From: Oscillospiraceae bacterium
GTDB taxonomy: Bacteria; Bacillota; Clostridia; Saccharofermentanales; Saccharofermentanaceae
Length of the DNA stretch: 64,000 nt
NCBI GenBank assembly: GCA_902788505.1
Contig: CADAKH010000001.1
Coordinates: forward strand, 1-64,000
Direction: 5' to 3'
Position numbers and translations under genes: made by a program
Notes under the pieces: model-generated
What the model was told of the DNA's origin: nothing
The model's database searches: none
What the model saw: the letters and a program-made list of their open reading frames with translations, nothing else
Shown: positions 1 through 8,224 of the stretch, piece after piece
Layout of the letters: every line of letters starts with the position of its first letter
Position numbering within the stretch: position 1 is the stretch's first letter

Positions 1-345
1 GCTACAGAGGTTGCTAAGCTCTTAAGAGGTAAGCACAAGCCCACATATACTCCTTTCCTTGATACCGGTGATAATGTAATCGTAATCAACGCTTCCAAGG
101 TAGTTCTTACAGGTAAGAAGCTCGACGATAAGCTTTATCGTCATCACTCAGGTTTCCCGGGTGGACTTAAGGAGATCGACTATCGTACTTTGATGGCAAA
201 GAACCCTGAGAAGGCAGTAGAGCTCGCAGTTAAGGGTATGCTCCCTAAGAACTCTCTCGGCCGTCAGATGTTCAGAAAGCTTCACGTTTATGCCGGCCCC
301 GAGCACGAGCAGGCAGCTCAGAAGCCCGAAGTTCACACATTTTAA
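1..345 (+). CDS. rplM: 50S ribosomal protein L13 (3' part)
   Basis: The frame is open from base 1 and ends in TAA at 343-345, giving the last 114 residues of a protein that is normally about 142-148 residues long, so the start lies outside the window. The visible part contains the L13-type stretch [11 protein letters not shown] and the C-terminal [19 protein letters not shown] segment. L13 binds 23S rRNA early in assembly of the large subunit. It is followed 18 bp later by rpsI, the standard bacterial L13-S9 operon. Identity is secure; only the N-terminus is missing. Confidence 0.97.
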   Translation, partial: ATEVAKLLRGKHKPTYTPFLDTGDNVIVINASKVVLTGKKLDDKLYRHHSGFPGGLKEIDYRTLMAKNPEKAVELAVKGMLPKNSLGRQMFRKLHVYAGPEHEQAAQKPEVHTF

Positions 346-363
346 TCGGAGGACTAACTAATA

Positions 364-777
364 ATGGCAGCAAAGAAATCTAGCAGCAAAGTATATTATT
401 ACGGCACAGGCCGTCGTAAGGACGCAGTAGCAGCCGTTCGTTTGGTTCCCGGTAAGGGCAAGATCACAATCAACGGCAAGGATATCGACGATTACTTTGG
501 TCTCGATACACTGAAGCTCATCGTTCGTCAGCCTCTCGCTCTTACACAGACTGAGGATAAGTTTGATGTTATCGTTAAGGCTGTTGGCGGCGGTATCTCC
601 GGCCAGGCTGGTGCTATCCGTCACGGTATCTCCAGAGCTCTTGTTGAAGCAGACGAGGAGAGCTACAAGGCAGCACTTAAGGAGAACGGATTCCTCACAC
701 GTGACGCACGTATGAAGGAAAGAAAGAAGCCGGGTCTCAAGAAGGCAAGAAAGGCTTCACAGTTCTCAAAGCGTTAA
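364..777 (+). CDS. rpsI: 30S ribosomal protein S9
   Basis: The product has 137 residues, normal for S9 with a short N-terminal extension. It has the S9 hallmarks: the [19 protein letters not shown] start, the central [19 protein letters not shown], and the C-terminal basic tail ending [12 protein letters not shown], which reaches towards P-site tRNA in the 30S subunit. An SD-like GGAGGA lies just upstream. It is co-transcribed with rplM, and a strong intrinsic terminator follows 23 bp after the stop. Confidence 0.98.
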   Translation: MAAKKSSSKVYYYGTGRRKDAVAAVRLVPGKGKITINGKDIDDYFGLDTLKLIVRQPLALTQTEDKFDVIVKAVGGGISGQAGAIRHGISRALVEADEESYKAALKENGFLTRDARMKERKKPGLKKARKASQFSKR

Positions 778-800
778 TCGTAAAAAAATTGAGTTTTTCA

Positions 801-830
801 AAACCCCCGAGATTTCGGGGGTTTTGTTTT
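801..830 (+). terminator. Rho-independent terminator of rplM-rpsI
   Basis: A 10-bp stem (AAACCCCCGA / TCGGGGGTTT) with a GATT loop is followed by TTGTTTT. It lies 23 bp after rpsI and is also preceded by A residues, so it could stop transcription from the convergent minus-strand gene at 840-1142 as well. Confidence 0.93.
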
Positions 831-839
831 GCCTGTTTT

Positions 840-1142
840 TTAGATTCGGTGGTTATTGGATACAGTCGGTACTTCCGCACGCGCGCGTTGATTGATTTTT
901 GAAACGAATGCCGTTCCCGCTCCGATAAATGTATTATTACCAATTTCGACGTTATCACAATTAGTGACTTTATCTTCGCTTATGCAATCATCTCCAATTA
1001 AAACATTTTCAGAAATACAGACATGGCTACCTATTCTTACACGTTCTCCAATGCGTGTGTTTTTTCCGACGCAGGAGAAGAACCCGATGCTACTACTATT
1101 GCAAATATAAGCATCTTTATCGATACATATGGTTTCTGACAT
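840..1142 (-). pseudogene. Truncated left-handed beta-helix acyltransferase
   Basis: The 100-residue product consists of hexapeptide-repeat turns (IGFFSCVGKNTRIGERVRIG, VEIGNNTFIGAGTAF) like the N-terminal half of sugar O-/N-acetyltransferases of the left-handed beta-helix family. In relatives the pattern continues well past the segment matching AFVSKINQRAR. Here the frame ends after about 20 unrelated-looking residues, next to the rpsI terminator, so at least half the fold is missing. It shares a TAATG overlap with the upstream formyltransferase gene, so the two were one operon. I infer a truncated remnant. Acceptor sugar and acyl donor cannot be read. Confidence 0.6.
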
Positions 1143-1831
1143 TATAAAGTCCTTTCTATGCCGTTGGTATTTTTGTATTCATCAAATCGTTCCATCAAGT
1201 GTTGCTCAATGTTAGCAGGCATACGTTTATGAAGGACGAACCCATCAGGATGCATCATAATCAAATTATCGGTTTGGTACTTCTCAACTGCTTCAACAAG
1301 CATGGACACTTCGTTTTCATATACTCTTTGTGCAAGCGCGTGAAAGGTATCTGTTTTATATACAGGGATGAGCCTACGCTCAATCACTTGTCCTGCATCC
1401 ACGTAATCACCTATCAAATGTGTGGTTACACCTATCGGCTGGTTTTCTACAATTGCCCATTTGACGGCATCTAACCCCCTGCAATTTGGAATATAGCCTG
1501 GGTGAGCATTTATAAGTGTATGAGTTTTAACAAATTCCTCTGGAATGATTCCAGCCCCTGCTATAAGTATTATGCGATCTGTTTCAATCTGAAAATCCGC
1601 CAATTGTCCTTGCTTATATTGATAACTTAGATTACTGCATAGCTGTTCCATTGGTGGAACGTTATAATTCATTTCGGGTCGATGCTGATATATTGGGAAG
1701 GTTTTCTTTTGATAATGAAAAGGAATGGCATATACTATAACATCTTTATATCCATTTGCTTTGAGAATGCTAATGAGGTCAAAGGTTTTTCTGTGTTTTA
1801 CTGGATAAGTAAGCACCCCGATTTTTTTCAT
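1142..1831 (-). CDS. Formyltransferase-family protein (sugar N-formyltransferase-like)
   Basis: The protein has 229 residues and the core of the methionyl-tRNA / sugar N-formyltransferase fold: INAHPGYIPNCRGLDAVKWA carries the HPG signature, and GDYVDAGQVI carries the conserved Asp region. These enzymes transfer formyl from 10-formyl-tetrahydrofolate. It lacks the extra C-terminal domain of Fmt and lies beside an acyltransferase remnant, which suggests an amino-sugar acceptor in surface-glycan synthesis; this is inference. The region is more AT-rich than the flanking ribosomal genes and lies on the opposite strand, consistent with horizontal acquisition. Confidence 0.7.
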   Translation of the reverse strand: MKKIGVLTYPVKHRKTFDLISILKANGYKDVIVYAIPFHYQKKTFPIYQHRPEMNYNVPPMEQLCSNLSYQYKQGQLADFQIETDRIILIAGAGIIPEEFVKTHTLINAHPGYIPNCRGLDAVKWAIVENQPIGVTTHLIGDYVDAGQVIERRLIPVYKTDTFHALAQRVYENEVSMLVEAVEKYQTDNLIMMHPDGFVLHKRMPANIEQHLMERFDEYKNTNGIERTL

Positions 1832-1963
1832 AGTTGTACCTTCTGTTCCATAAAGGAATTCAAATAGCTATTGATATCTAAACGTATTATATATAAATAT
1901 CTAATTGTAGCATATTCGACGATCCGCTATCAATCTAGACTTAATACAAAGCGAGGTATGAAT

Positions 1964-2145
1964 ATGAGCAAGGAACCAATCATAATAAAAAACGGGGCGA
2001 GGATGGAAGCAAAATTATTACCGTTCGAATAAAAGAAAACATTCTGAGAGCATTGGACGAAATTGCCGCTGAGAGCAATTATTCCAGAAATGAACTTATA
2101 AATATAATATTAAGCCATGGGATAGAAAACATTGAAATACAGTAA
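1964..2145 (+). pseudogene. Ribbon-helix-helix (CopG/Arc-type) protein, reading frame shifted at A AAA AAC
   Basis: The start at 1964 has an AGG-type SD at 1954-1956. The first frame encodes MSKEPIIIKN and soon ends in TAA near 2032. The -1 frame then encodes a clear ribbon-helix-helix domain: ITVRIKENILRALDEIA (beta strand and helix A) and SNYSRNELINIILSHGIE (helix B), ending at 2145. The frames join at 1987-1993, which reads A AAA AAC in the zero frame. A one-base loss in the A6/G4 run would make this a pseudogene; programmed -1 frameshifting or transcript slippage would make it a regulated gene of about 60 residues. RHH proteins are small DNA-binding repressors or antitoxins. No toxin gene is visible beside it. 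Confidence 0.65.
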
Positions 2146-2156
2146 ATGGTAAAGAA

Positions 2157-2183
2157 GCGGCGGAGTGTTCCGCCGCATTTGTT
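2157..2183 (+). terminator. Rho-independent terminator after the RHH gene
   Basis: An 8-bp perfect stem GCGGCGGA / TCCGCCGC with a GTGT loop is followed by ATTTGTT. It sits 12 bp after the RHH stop codon. Confidence 0.8.
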
Positions 2184-2506
2184 ATTCGTATGGTACATCC
2201 ATTATAGTATCTATTTCATGGGGGATATGGGACGCCCTCTTTTTCGCGTGCACTTCCATAATCGCATCCGCATCGTTGTGACGGATTAAGATGTGTCCGA
2301 AAAACACGAAAAATCGTTCATTGCGGACACGAAATGCCATTTTAGTGTCCGTAATAGCGAGAAATAAGACTTTTCCGGACAACTGCAGAATTGAAACAGA
2401 TCAATCTTTGCTCATTACACACCTCTGCTATAAAGCAATTCCGGTTTTGCTATTTATCTTCCTTGAATGTACAATTATCACGCAAAGCGAAAAAGGATAC
2501 TTACTC
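2184..2506. repeat. Gene-free interval with two tandem inverted repeats
   Basis: I see no convincing gene here. Two adjacent inverted repeats share their arms: GTGTCCG (2293-2299) with CGGACAC (2324-2330), and TGTCCG (2346-2351) with CGGACA (2376-2381). The inner arm at 2324-2330 can also pair with 2345-2351 through an AAATG/CATTT extension, so the folds are mutually exclusive. They may be a small dispersed repeat family or a leader structure before tsaE. The SD for tsaE (AAAAGGAT) is at about 2491-2498. Confidence 0.5.
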
Positions 2507-2983
2507 ATGATCAAGTTTAAGACGACATCTCCTGAACAGACGGAAAAGTTCGGTTACGAACTTGCCACGTCTTTGTGCGCCGGCGACGTCATAGCATTGA
2601 CGGGCGATCTCGGTGCGGGGAAGACTTGTCTTACGAGAGGTATTGCCAAGGGACTTGGTTCGACGTCGCATGTATCCAGTCCGACTTTTACGATAGTCAA
2701 TGAATATGAGGGTGGAAGGCTCCTGCTTTTCCACTTCGATACATACAGACTTTCTGGTCCTGATGATTTCCTTATGAGCGGACTTGATGAGTATTTTTTC
2801 AGGGACGGCGTGTGCGTCATCGAATGGAGTGACATCATTGAGGAACTTCTTCCGCAGGACACAATAAAGATGACAATAAGGGGCGACGGCAACACGCGAG
2901 TTTTCGAGTGTGAGGCAGGCGAAAAGTATAACGGCTACATAGAGAAAGCCGTTGCAATATCTGGAGCGGAAAAAGAAGAATGA
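2507..2983 (+). CDS. tsaE: tRNA threonylcarbamoyladenosine biosynthesis ATPase TsaE
   Basis: I chose the ATG at 2507, preceded by AAAAGGAT, rather than in-frame ATGs further upstream, because it gives the usual TsaE length (158 residues) and N-terminus. The Walker A motif GDLGAGKT is at residues 33-40, followed by the TsaE-specific SPTFTIVNEYEGG and HFDTYRL, and by VIEWSD. TsaE is the ATPase that resets the TsaB-TsaD complex making t6A37 in ANN-decoding tRNAs. Its TGA overlaps the tsaB ATG (ATGA), so the two are translationally coupled. tsaD is not in this window. Confidence 0.95.
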   Translation: MIKFKTTSPEQTEKFGYELATSLCAGDVIALTGDLGAGKTCLTRGIAKGLGSTSHVSSPTFTIVNEYEGGRLLLFHFDTYRLSGPDDFLMSGLDEYFFRDGVCVIEWSDIIEELLPQDTIKMTIRGDGNTRVFECEAGEKYNGYIEKAVAISGAEKEE

Positions 2984-3696
2984 GATTACTTGTTTGTGAT
3001 ACATCCAACAGCAACTGCAGTGCCGGTGTTTTCGAAGACGGCAAAGAGATCTGTTATGAACTCTCATTTGAGACACTGACTCATTCAGAGACATTCATGC
3101 CGCTTGTTCACAGGGTCATGACAAAGGCGAAGATAAAGCATGAGGATCTTGACGGTTATGCGGTAACCGTAGGTCCCGGCTCATTTACGGGGATAAGGAT
3201 CGGTCTTGCTGCAGTAAAAGGAATGGCACTTGCTGCAGGTAAAAAGTGTATTGCAGTCTCATCTACCGAGGCGCTCGCGAGGTCATGCGAGAATGTGACT
3301 ATGACTGCCAAAAACGAGACGCTGATAATACCTGCGATCGATGCAAGGAACAACAGGGTTTTCGCACAGGCGGCAGAAGATGATACGCTGAAGTCACTCC
3401 TTGAAGAGAATGCATATGATGCAGATGAATTCGTATCGAAGATAGAGAAGATACCCGAGATAATATACGGTGCAAGAAGACAGATAATAGTTGTCGGAAG
3501 CGGCGCAAACGTCATGAAGAAGGCTTTCGAGAAAGCCGGATCCAAACTTAATATCTACTATGCGCCGGGCGCTGCGATAATGCCGAAGGGTGTTGCGGCA
3601 TCTACGTTTGCAAGCGGAAAATTCATTGATGCAAGAGATTTAAAAGCATCTTACTGCGCGGTTTCACAGGCTGAAAGGCTCAGAAAAAATGGCTGA
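2980..3696 (+). CDS. tsaB: tRNA threonylcarbamoyladenosine biosynthesis protein TsaB
   Basis: The protein has 238 residues. The N-terminal MRLLVCDTSNSNCSAGV and GPGSFTGIRIG (residues 65-75) are diagnostic of TsaB, the catalytically inactive ASKHA-fold partner that scaffolds TsaD and TsaE in t6A synthesis. It overlaps tsaE by four bases and the downstream rimI by eight, the classic tsaE-tsaB-rimI arrangement of Firmicutes. No oddities were seen. Confidence 0.95.
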   Translation: MRLLVCDTSNSNCSAGVFEDGKEICYELSFETLTHSETFMPLVHRVMTKAKIKHEDLDGYAVTVGPGSFTGIRIGLAAVKGMALAAGKKCIAVSSTEALARSCENVTMTAKNETLIIPAIDARNNRVFAQAAEDDTLKSLLEENAYDADEFVSKIEKIPEIIYGARRQIIVVGSGANVMKKAFEKAGSKLNIYYAPGAAIMPKGVAASTFASGKFIDARDLKASYCAVSQAERLRKNG

Positions 3697-4135
3697 TACC
3701 GACCTCATAATCAGGCCAGCAGAACTGAAAGATGTCAAGGACATCATGGCTCTGGAACAGGGTTCAATCGCACACCCGTGGATAAAAAGCGAGATAGAAA
3801 AACTGATCACGGACGACAATAAGATATGTCTTGCGGGAGAGCTCAAAGGTGAGGTCGTATGTTATGTCGGTGCCGATATGGTTTTGGATGAATGCAGCAT
3901 CGGCAATATCGTGACAAGAAAAGATCACAGGGGTGAAGGTCTGGCAAGCATGCTTTGGGCTGAACTTCTGAGACTTCTGAAAGAGAAAGGCATGGCCAAA
4001 GTCTTTTTGGAGGTTGAGTCTGATAATGTGCCTGCAATAGCGCTTTATGAGAAGTCCGGATTTACCGGATACGGCTTACGACGCGACTATTACGGCCAGG
4101 GCAGAGATGCTGTCCTCATGCTAAAAGATATCTGA
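3689..4135 (+). CDS. rimI: Ribosomal-protein-alanine N-acetyltransferase RimI-like
   Basis: The 148-residue GNAT protein has the acetyl-CoA-binding motif A in NIVTRKDHRGEGLASMLWAE and the motif B region VESDNVPAIALYEKSGF, followed by GYGLRRDYYGQGRDAVLM, typical of RimI. RimI acetylates the N-terminus of ribosomal protein S18 in enterobacteria; in Firmicutes the exact substrate is less certain. The frame overlaps tsaB by eight bases, and its position directly after tsaE-tsaB supports the name over a generic GNAT call. Confidence 0.88.
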   Translation: MADTDLIIRPAELKDVKDIMALEQGSIAHPWIKSEIEKLITDDNKICLAGELKGEVVCYVGADMVLDECSIGNIVTRKDHRGEGLASMLWAELLRLLKEKGMAKVFLEVESDNVPAIALYEKSGFTGYGLRRDYYGQGRDAVLMLKDI

Positions 4136-4280
4136 TTGTTATTTTTAACAAAAGGTTTTGCCAAAAATATCTCATTTGGGTTAAATAGTCGAAATTGGGC
4201 AAATCGAATTGTTTTTGGTTGATTTTCGAAAGGCTCAAAAATATACTTATGTCGTAATAAATGAGGGGATGTACCTTACT

Positions 4281-4547
4281 ATGACTAAAGAAAAGATTGT
4301 TTTTGATTGTGAAGATGCTTTACAGATGAAGGCCGTTGCGGTCATGATCCAGAAGGCTTCACAGTTCCACAGCACAATCTATATTGTTAGAAGCGGCAGA
4401 AGAGCAAATGCAAAGAGCTTGCTTGGTGTTATGTCCCTCGGAATCGAGAATGGCGCCGAGATCGAGATAGAAGCTGACGGCGTTGATGAGAAGGAAGCTT
4501 GCGAAGCACTTGTTTCCCTTCTTAAGAATCCTAAGATCGCAGTGTAA
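4281..4547 (+). CDS. HPr-family protein, Crh-like (Gln15, Ser46)
   Basis: I chose the ATG at 4281 because a GAGGGG SD lies 12-18 bp upstream and it gives the normal 88-residue HPr length. The C-terminal two thirds match HPr, with NAKSLLGVMSLGIENG placing Ser at residue 46, the HPr-kinase target. The catalytic GLHARPA segment is replaced by ALQMKAV, with Gln exactly at position 15 where HPr has its phosphorylatable His. This is the Bacillus Crh pattern: a protein that cannot carry PTS phosphate but could act with CcpA in catabolite control after Ser46 phosphorylation. It overlaps uvrC by one base (TAATG). Confidence 0.85.
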   Translation: MTKEKIVFDCEDALQMKAVAVMIQKASQFHSTIYIVRSGRRANAKSLLGVMSLGIENGAEIEIEADGVDEKEACEALVSLLKNPKIAV

Positions 4548-6418
4548 TGCCCGCCGGTAAATTCGACGCGCGTCTGGACACTGTTCCTTTAAGCCCCGGA
4601 GTGTACCTTATGAAGGACTCTTCGGGCTGTGTTATTTATGTAGGAAAAGCGAAGAAACTCAGGAACAGGCTCAAGAGTTATTTCGGAGGCGGAACGATAT
4701 CAAGTCCGAAGGTAAGGGCGATGGTATCGCACGTTGCAGACTTTGAATACACGGTAGTCGGCTCCGAACCTGAGGCACTTCTGCTCGAAAACAACCTCAT
4801 CAAAAGATACCAGCCAAAATACAATATTCTCTTAAGAGATGACAAGGGATATCCTTATATCTGTGTCACTCTGAATGAAGCATACCCGAGAGTTTTCAAG
4901 GCTTTCAGGCCTGATCCTGAAGCGCGTAAAAAGGGCGCGAAATACTACGGTCCTTACATGAGTTCCGATTGTTTTGAAGTGCTTCAGGCGATCAATGATA
5001 TCTTCCCGCTCAAGCGCTGCAAGAAGATCTTTCCGAGAGATATCGGCAAGGAGAGACCTTGTCTCAACTATCACATCGGCAAGTGCATGGCGCCCTGTCT
5101 AGGTACGGTGAGCGGTGACGATTACCGTGAGATGGTAGGTCAGATCGTGCAGTTCTTTGAGGGTAAATACGACGGCATCGAAAAGGACATAAAAGCGCAG
5201 ATGGAAGAGTGTTCCGCCAATCTCGAATTTGAGAAGGCGGGTGCTTTAAGAGACAGGCTTTATGCACTCCGTGCGATCCGCAAAAACCAGAGAGTTTATC
5301 TTGATATCGAACGTGATGTCGATGCGATCGGACTTTATTCCGACTGCGGTGAAACATGTGTAAGAAAGCTTGAATTAAGACAGGGAAGAATAGTGGGATC
5401 CTCAACTTATTTCTTCACCGGCGAAGAGGCCGACAGGGAAGAGATACTCAAGAATTTCATCATGCAGTATTACGAGGATGCGCCGTTCATTCCGCCGCTT
5501 ATACTTGTTCCTTTCCGTATGGAAGAAGACGATCTTGAAGTGATCGAGAAGACTCTTACCGACAAGCTCGGTAAGAACTGCAGACTTCATGTTGCGGAGC
5601 GCGGAGAGCTTCGCGAATTATCGGATCTTGCAAACAACAATGCCCGCGAGATGATGGTCCGCAGGATCTTGAGAGGCGGCAATGCGAATGCAGATCCGTC
5701 GGTCCCTTTAAGATATCTGGAAGAGCTTTTGGGTGCACCTGAAGGAGCGATATCAAGAGCCGAATCTTTCGATATTTCCAACCTCGGAAATGACGATATC
5801 TGCGCAGGCATGGTCGTGTTCAAAGACGGCCGTGCAGACAGGCAGTCCTACAGGCTTTTCAAGATGAAGAGAGTCACATCACAGGACGATTATATGTCGA
5901 TGAGAGAGACTCTTGAAAGACGGTTCAAACACAATGAGGAAGACGGCTTTAAATACCCTGATATCATCCTGGTTGACGGCGGCAAAGGCCAGCTTGAAGC
6001 GGTCGCTTCCGTAGTCAGATCCATCAAGGGAACGGAGAAGATATACCTTGCGGGAATGGTCAAGAATGACAGGCACAAAACGTCGGGAATCGTTTTCGAG
6101 GACGGGCGCGAGATAAGGCTTGAAGGAAGGACACTGACTGATGCCGAGATGGGACTTTTGAGATTCCTTACGAGCGTTCAGAATGAGGTCCACAGATTCG
6201 CGATTTCATACCAGCACAAACTTGCCGGCAAGAGAAACATAAAGTACAAGCTGGAGAACATCGAAGGCATAGGTCCTGCCAAGCGCAAGATTCTGCTCTC
6301 GCATTTTGGTACAATAAAAGCCGTGGAAAATGCTTCCGAGGAAGAACTCCGTGAAGCCAAAGGTATTTCGGACAAGGACGCTTCGGCAATCTATCAGTAT
6401 TTCCACAGGGAGTCTTGA
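4547..6418 (+). CDS. uvrC: Excinuclease ABC subunit C
   Basis: The 623-residue protein is of normal length. It has an N-terminal GIY-YIG nuclease domain (PGVYLMKDSSGCVIYVGKAK), a UVR/UvrB-binding motif around residues 208-245 rich in ANLEFEKAGALRDRLYAL, the RNase H-like second nuclease domain with ESFDISNLG and DIILVDGGKGQL, and a C-terminal helix-hairpin-helix region (NIEGIGPAKRKILLSHFG). UvrC makes both incisions in nucleotide excision repair after UvrAB loading. Start and stop overlap the neighbouring genes, indicating an operon with the Crh-like gene and a phosphoesterase. Confidence 0.97.
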   Translation: MPAGKFDARLDTVPLSPGVYLMKDSSGCVIYVGKAKKLRNRLKSYFGGGTISSPKVRAMVSHVADFEYTVVGSEPEALLLENNLIKRYQPKYNILLRDDKGYPYICVTLNEAYPRVFKAFRPDPEARKKGAKYYGPYMSSDCFEVLQAINDIFPLKRCKKIFPRDIGKERPCLNYHIGKCMAPCLGTVSGDDYREMVGQIVQFFEGKYDGIEKDIKAQMEECSANLEFEKAGALRDRLYALRAIRKNQRVYLDIERDVDAIGLYSDCGETCVRKLELRQGRIVGSSTYFFTGEEADREEILKNFIMQYYEDAPFIPPLILVPFRMEEDDLEVIEKTLTDKLGKNCRLHVAERGELRELSDLANNNAREMMVRRILRGGNANADPSVPLRYLEELLGAPEGAISRAESFDISNLGNDDICAGMVVFKDGRADRQSYRLFKMKRVTSQDDYMSMRETLERRFKHNEEDGFKYPDIILVDGGKGQLEAVASVVRSIKGTEKIYLAGMVKNDRHKTSGIVFEDGREIRLEGRTLTDAEMGLLRFLTSVQNEVHRFAISYQHKLAGKRNIKYKLENIEGIGPAKRKILLSHFGTIKAVENASEEELREAKGISDKDASAIYQYFHRES

Positions 6419-7134
6419 TGGCAATCTACGCATTGGCAGATCTTCATCTGTCCCTGAGCTGTCCCGACAAATCCATGGAGGTGTTCGGGCATTCGTGGGG
6501 CGACTATATCTCGAGAGTGAAAGATAACTGGGAAAGTACGGTTACCGCATCTGACACTGTACTCATTCCGGGCGACATATCCTGGGCGACTTATATCAAC
6601 AAGGCTGAAGAGGATTTCAGGTTTATATCTGACCTTCCGGGCAGGAAGCTTTTATCGCGCGGCAACCACGATTACTGGTGGACGACGATGAAAAAGATGG
6701 AGGAGTTTTTCGCTGAAAAAGGTTTTACGGATCTTGAGTTTGTAAGGACCAATGTTACCGAAGCAGACGGGTGTCTGATCACGGGCACGAGAGGCTGGAT
6801 GATAGAGACCAAAGAGAGCCTTGAAGGATCCGACAACAGGAAGATCTACGAGCGCGAAAAACTCAGGATCGGCATGTGCATTTCAGAGCTCGAAAAGGCT
6901 GACCCCAAGCATGAGAAAAAGCACATCATGATGATCCACTATCCGCCGGTCACGGCCAAACAGGACTTCACCGAATTTGCGGATCTATTAGCTGAAGGCG
7001 GCGTGGATATCTGTGTTTACGGACATCTTCACGGCAAGGCACATAAGAAGGTCTTTGAAGGTGATTTTAAAGGTATGGAGCTCATCTGCGCATCGGCAGA
7101 TTACACGGAGTTCAAACCGGTTAAGATCGTATAG
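6418..7134 (+). CDS. Calcineurin-like metallophosphoesterase
   Basis: The ATG at 6418 overlaps the uvrC stop (TGATG); a TTG one codon earlier is also possible. The 238-residue protein carries the metallophosphoesterase motifs in order: ADLHL (D-x-H near the N-terminus), PGDISW (GD), GNHDYWW (GNHD), MMIHYPP (HYPP), and VYGHLHG (GHLH). These bind a dimetal centre that hydrolyses phosphoesters. The NHDYWW variant is typical of a Firmicutes YkuE-like subgroup whose substrate is not established. Coupling to uvrC is positional only. Confidence 0.88.
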   Translation: MAIYALADLHLSLSCPDKSMEVFGHSWGDYISRVKDNWESTVTASDTVLIPGDISWATYINKAEEDFRFISDLPGRKLLSRGNHDYWWTTMKKMEEFFAEKGFTDLEFVRTNVTEADGCLITGTRGWMIETKESLEGSDNRKIYEREKLRIGMCISELEKADPKHEKKHIMMIHYPPVTAKQDFTEFADLLAEGGVDICVYGHLHGKAHKKVFEGDFKGMELICASADYTEFKPVKIV

Positions 7135-7251
7135 GAAATTTTGCCTTCAAAAATTTTTTCAGGCCTGCAAACGCAATGAATTAAGGCGTTTGCGGGATAC
7201 ATAAATTTTATTTGATAGACAGCCTTTATATAATAATATATAATAATTTAC

Positions 7252-7296
7252 GAGCCGAAGCTCCAGGGATAATCCCTTCAGCGGCGGCTCTTTTTT
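7252..7296 (+). terminator. Terminator-like hairpin before yicC
   Basis: Outer arms GAGCCG (7252-7257) and CGGCTC (7285-7290) are followed by six T residues, and an inner hairpin AGGGA-TAA-TCCCT lies between them. It ends the uvrC operon or, being only about 28 bp before the yicC start, attenuates the next one. Confidence 0.75.
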
Positions 7297-7323
7297 GTCT
7301 ATATCTGCATTAGAGGTAATCAC

Positions 7324-8211
7324 ATGGCATACTCGATGACAGGCTTCGGCCGTGGCGAGAAGATTTTCGACACAAGAAAATACAATATCGAACTCAAATC
7401 CGTTAACTCGAGATTCTGCGATATCTCGATCAGAATGCCCAGAATGTTCAACTATCTTGACGGTGATATCCGCCGCGTTGTAACTGACAGGCTTTTAAGA
7501 GGCAAGATCGACATCTTCATCAATTACGAGGATCAGGGCGAGGCAGGTCAGACTGTTACCGTCAATTCAGGCCTTGCAAAGGAATATTCCGAAGCTGCCA
7601 AAGCTATCAGCGCAGTTACCGGAAGAGAAGATGATTTCGGCGTTGCAAGGATCGCAACGATGCAGGACGTATTGAGCGTTACCCAGAATGAGATCGATGA
7701 GGAAGCTGCTTCAAAAGAGCTTCTTGAGACACTCAATCTCGCGATCGACGGAATGCTCGCTATGAGGAAGAGAGAAGGCGACAATCTTGTTGAATCCATC
7801 CTTACAAAGATCGGTTCACTCGAGACTATCAGAGGTGAAGTCGTTACCAGAGCCCCCGAGGTCGTTGAAGCATATAAGCAGAAGCTCGCTTCAAGGATCA
7901 ACGAGATCTTAACGAGCGACCAGAGAGAGTTCTACGATGACAACCGTCTTGCAGCTGAAGTAGCGATCTTCGCAGACAAGTGCGCAATAGACGAGGAGAT
8001 GGCAAGACTTTCATCACACTTCTCACAGGCAAGAAAGATCCTTGCAGAAGACGGTCCTGTTGGCAAGAAGATGGATTTCCTTGTACAGGAGATCAACCGT
8101 GAGGTCAACACAACAGGCAGCAAGGCAAATGACATAGAGATCACTTCAAGAGTTCTTTCAATGAAGAACCTCGTCGAAGAGATCAGGGAACAGATTCAGA
8201 ATCTCGTATAA
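7324..8211 (+). CDS. yicC: YicC-family endoribonuclease / stress-induced protein
   Basis: The 295-residue protein is full length. It begins MAYSMTGFGRGE and continues with LKSVNSRFCDISIRMPR (YicC N-terminal domain), and it ends with the DUF1732 segment GPVGKKMDFLVQEINREVNT and IKKVEEIREQIQN-type helix. YicC proteins form hexameric ring RNases that act on structured or small RNAs in E. coli; the role in Clostridia is not established. It leads the widespread Firmicutes cluster yicC-remA-gmk-rpoZ. Confidence 0.93.
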   Translation: MAYSMTGFGRGEKIFDTRKYNIELKSVNSRFCDISIRMPRMFNYLDGDIRRVVTDRLLRGKIDIFINYEDQGEAGQTVTVNSGLAKEYSEAAKAISAVTGREDDFGVARIATMQDVLSVTQNEIDEEAASKELLETLNLAIDGMLAMRKREGDNLVESILTKIGSLETIRGEVVTRAPEVVEAYKQKLASRINEILTSDQREFYDDNRLAAEVAIFADKCAIDEEMARLSSHFSQARKILAEDGPVGKKMDFLVQEINREVNTTGSKANDIEITSRVLSMKNLVEEIREQIQNLV

Positions 8212-8224
8212 CGGAAGGCGGAAT

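Noticed and set aside
2182-2382. Minus-strand 66-codon frame between the RHH terminator and tsaE
   Set aside because: It runs through the inverted repeats, has no convincing SD and shows no recognisable domain; the C-terminal half looks slightly protein-like but not enough to annotate.
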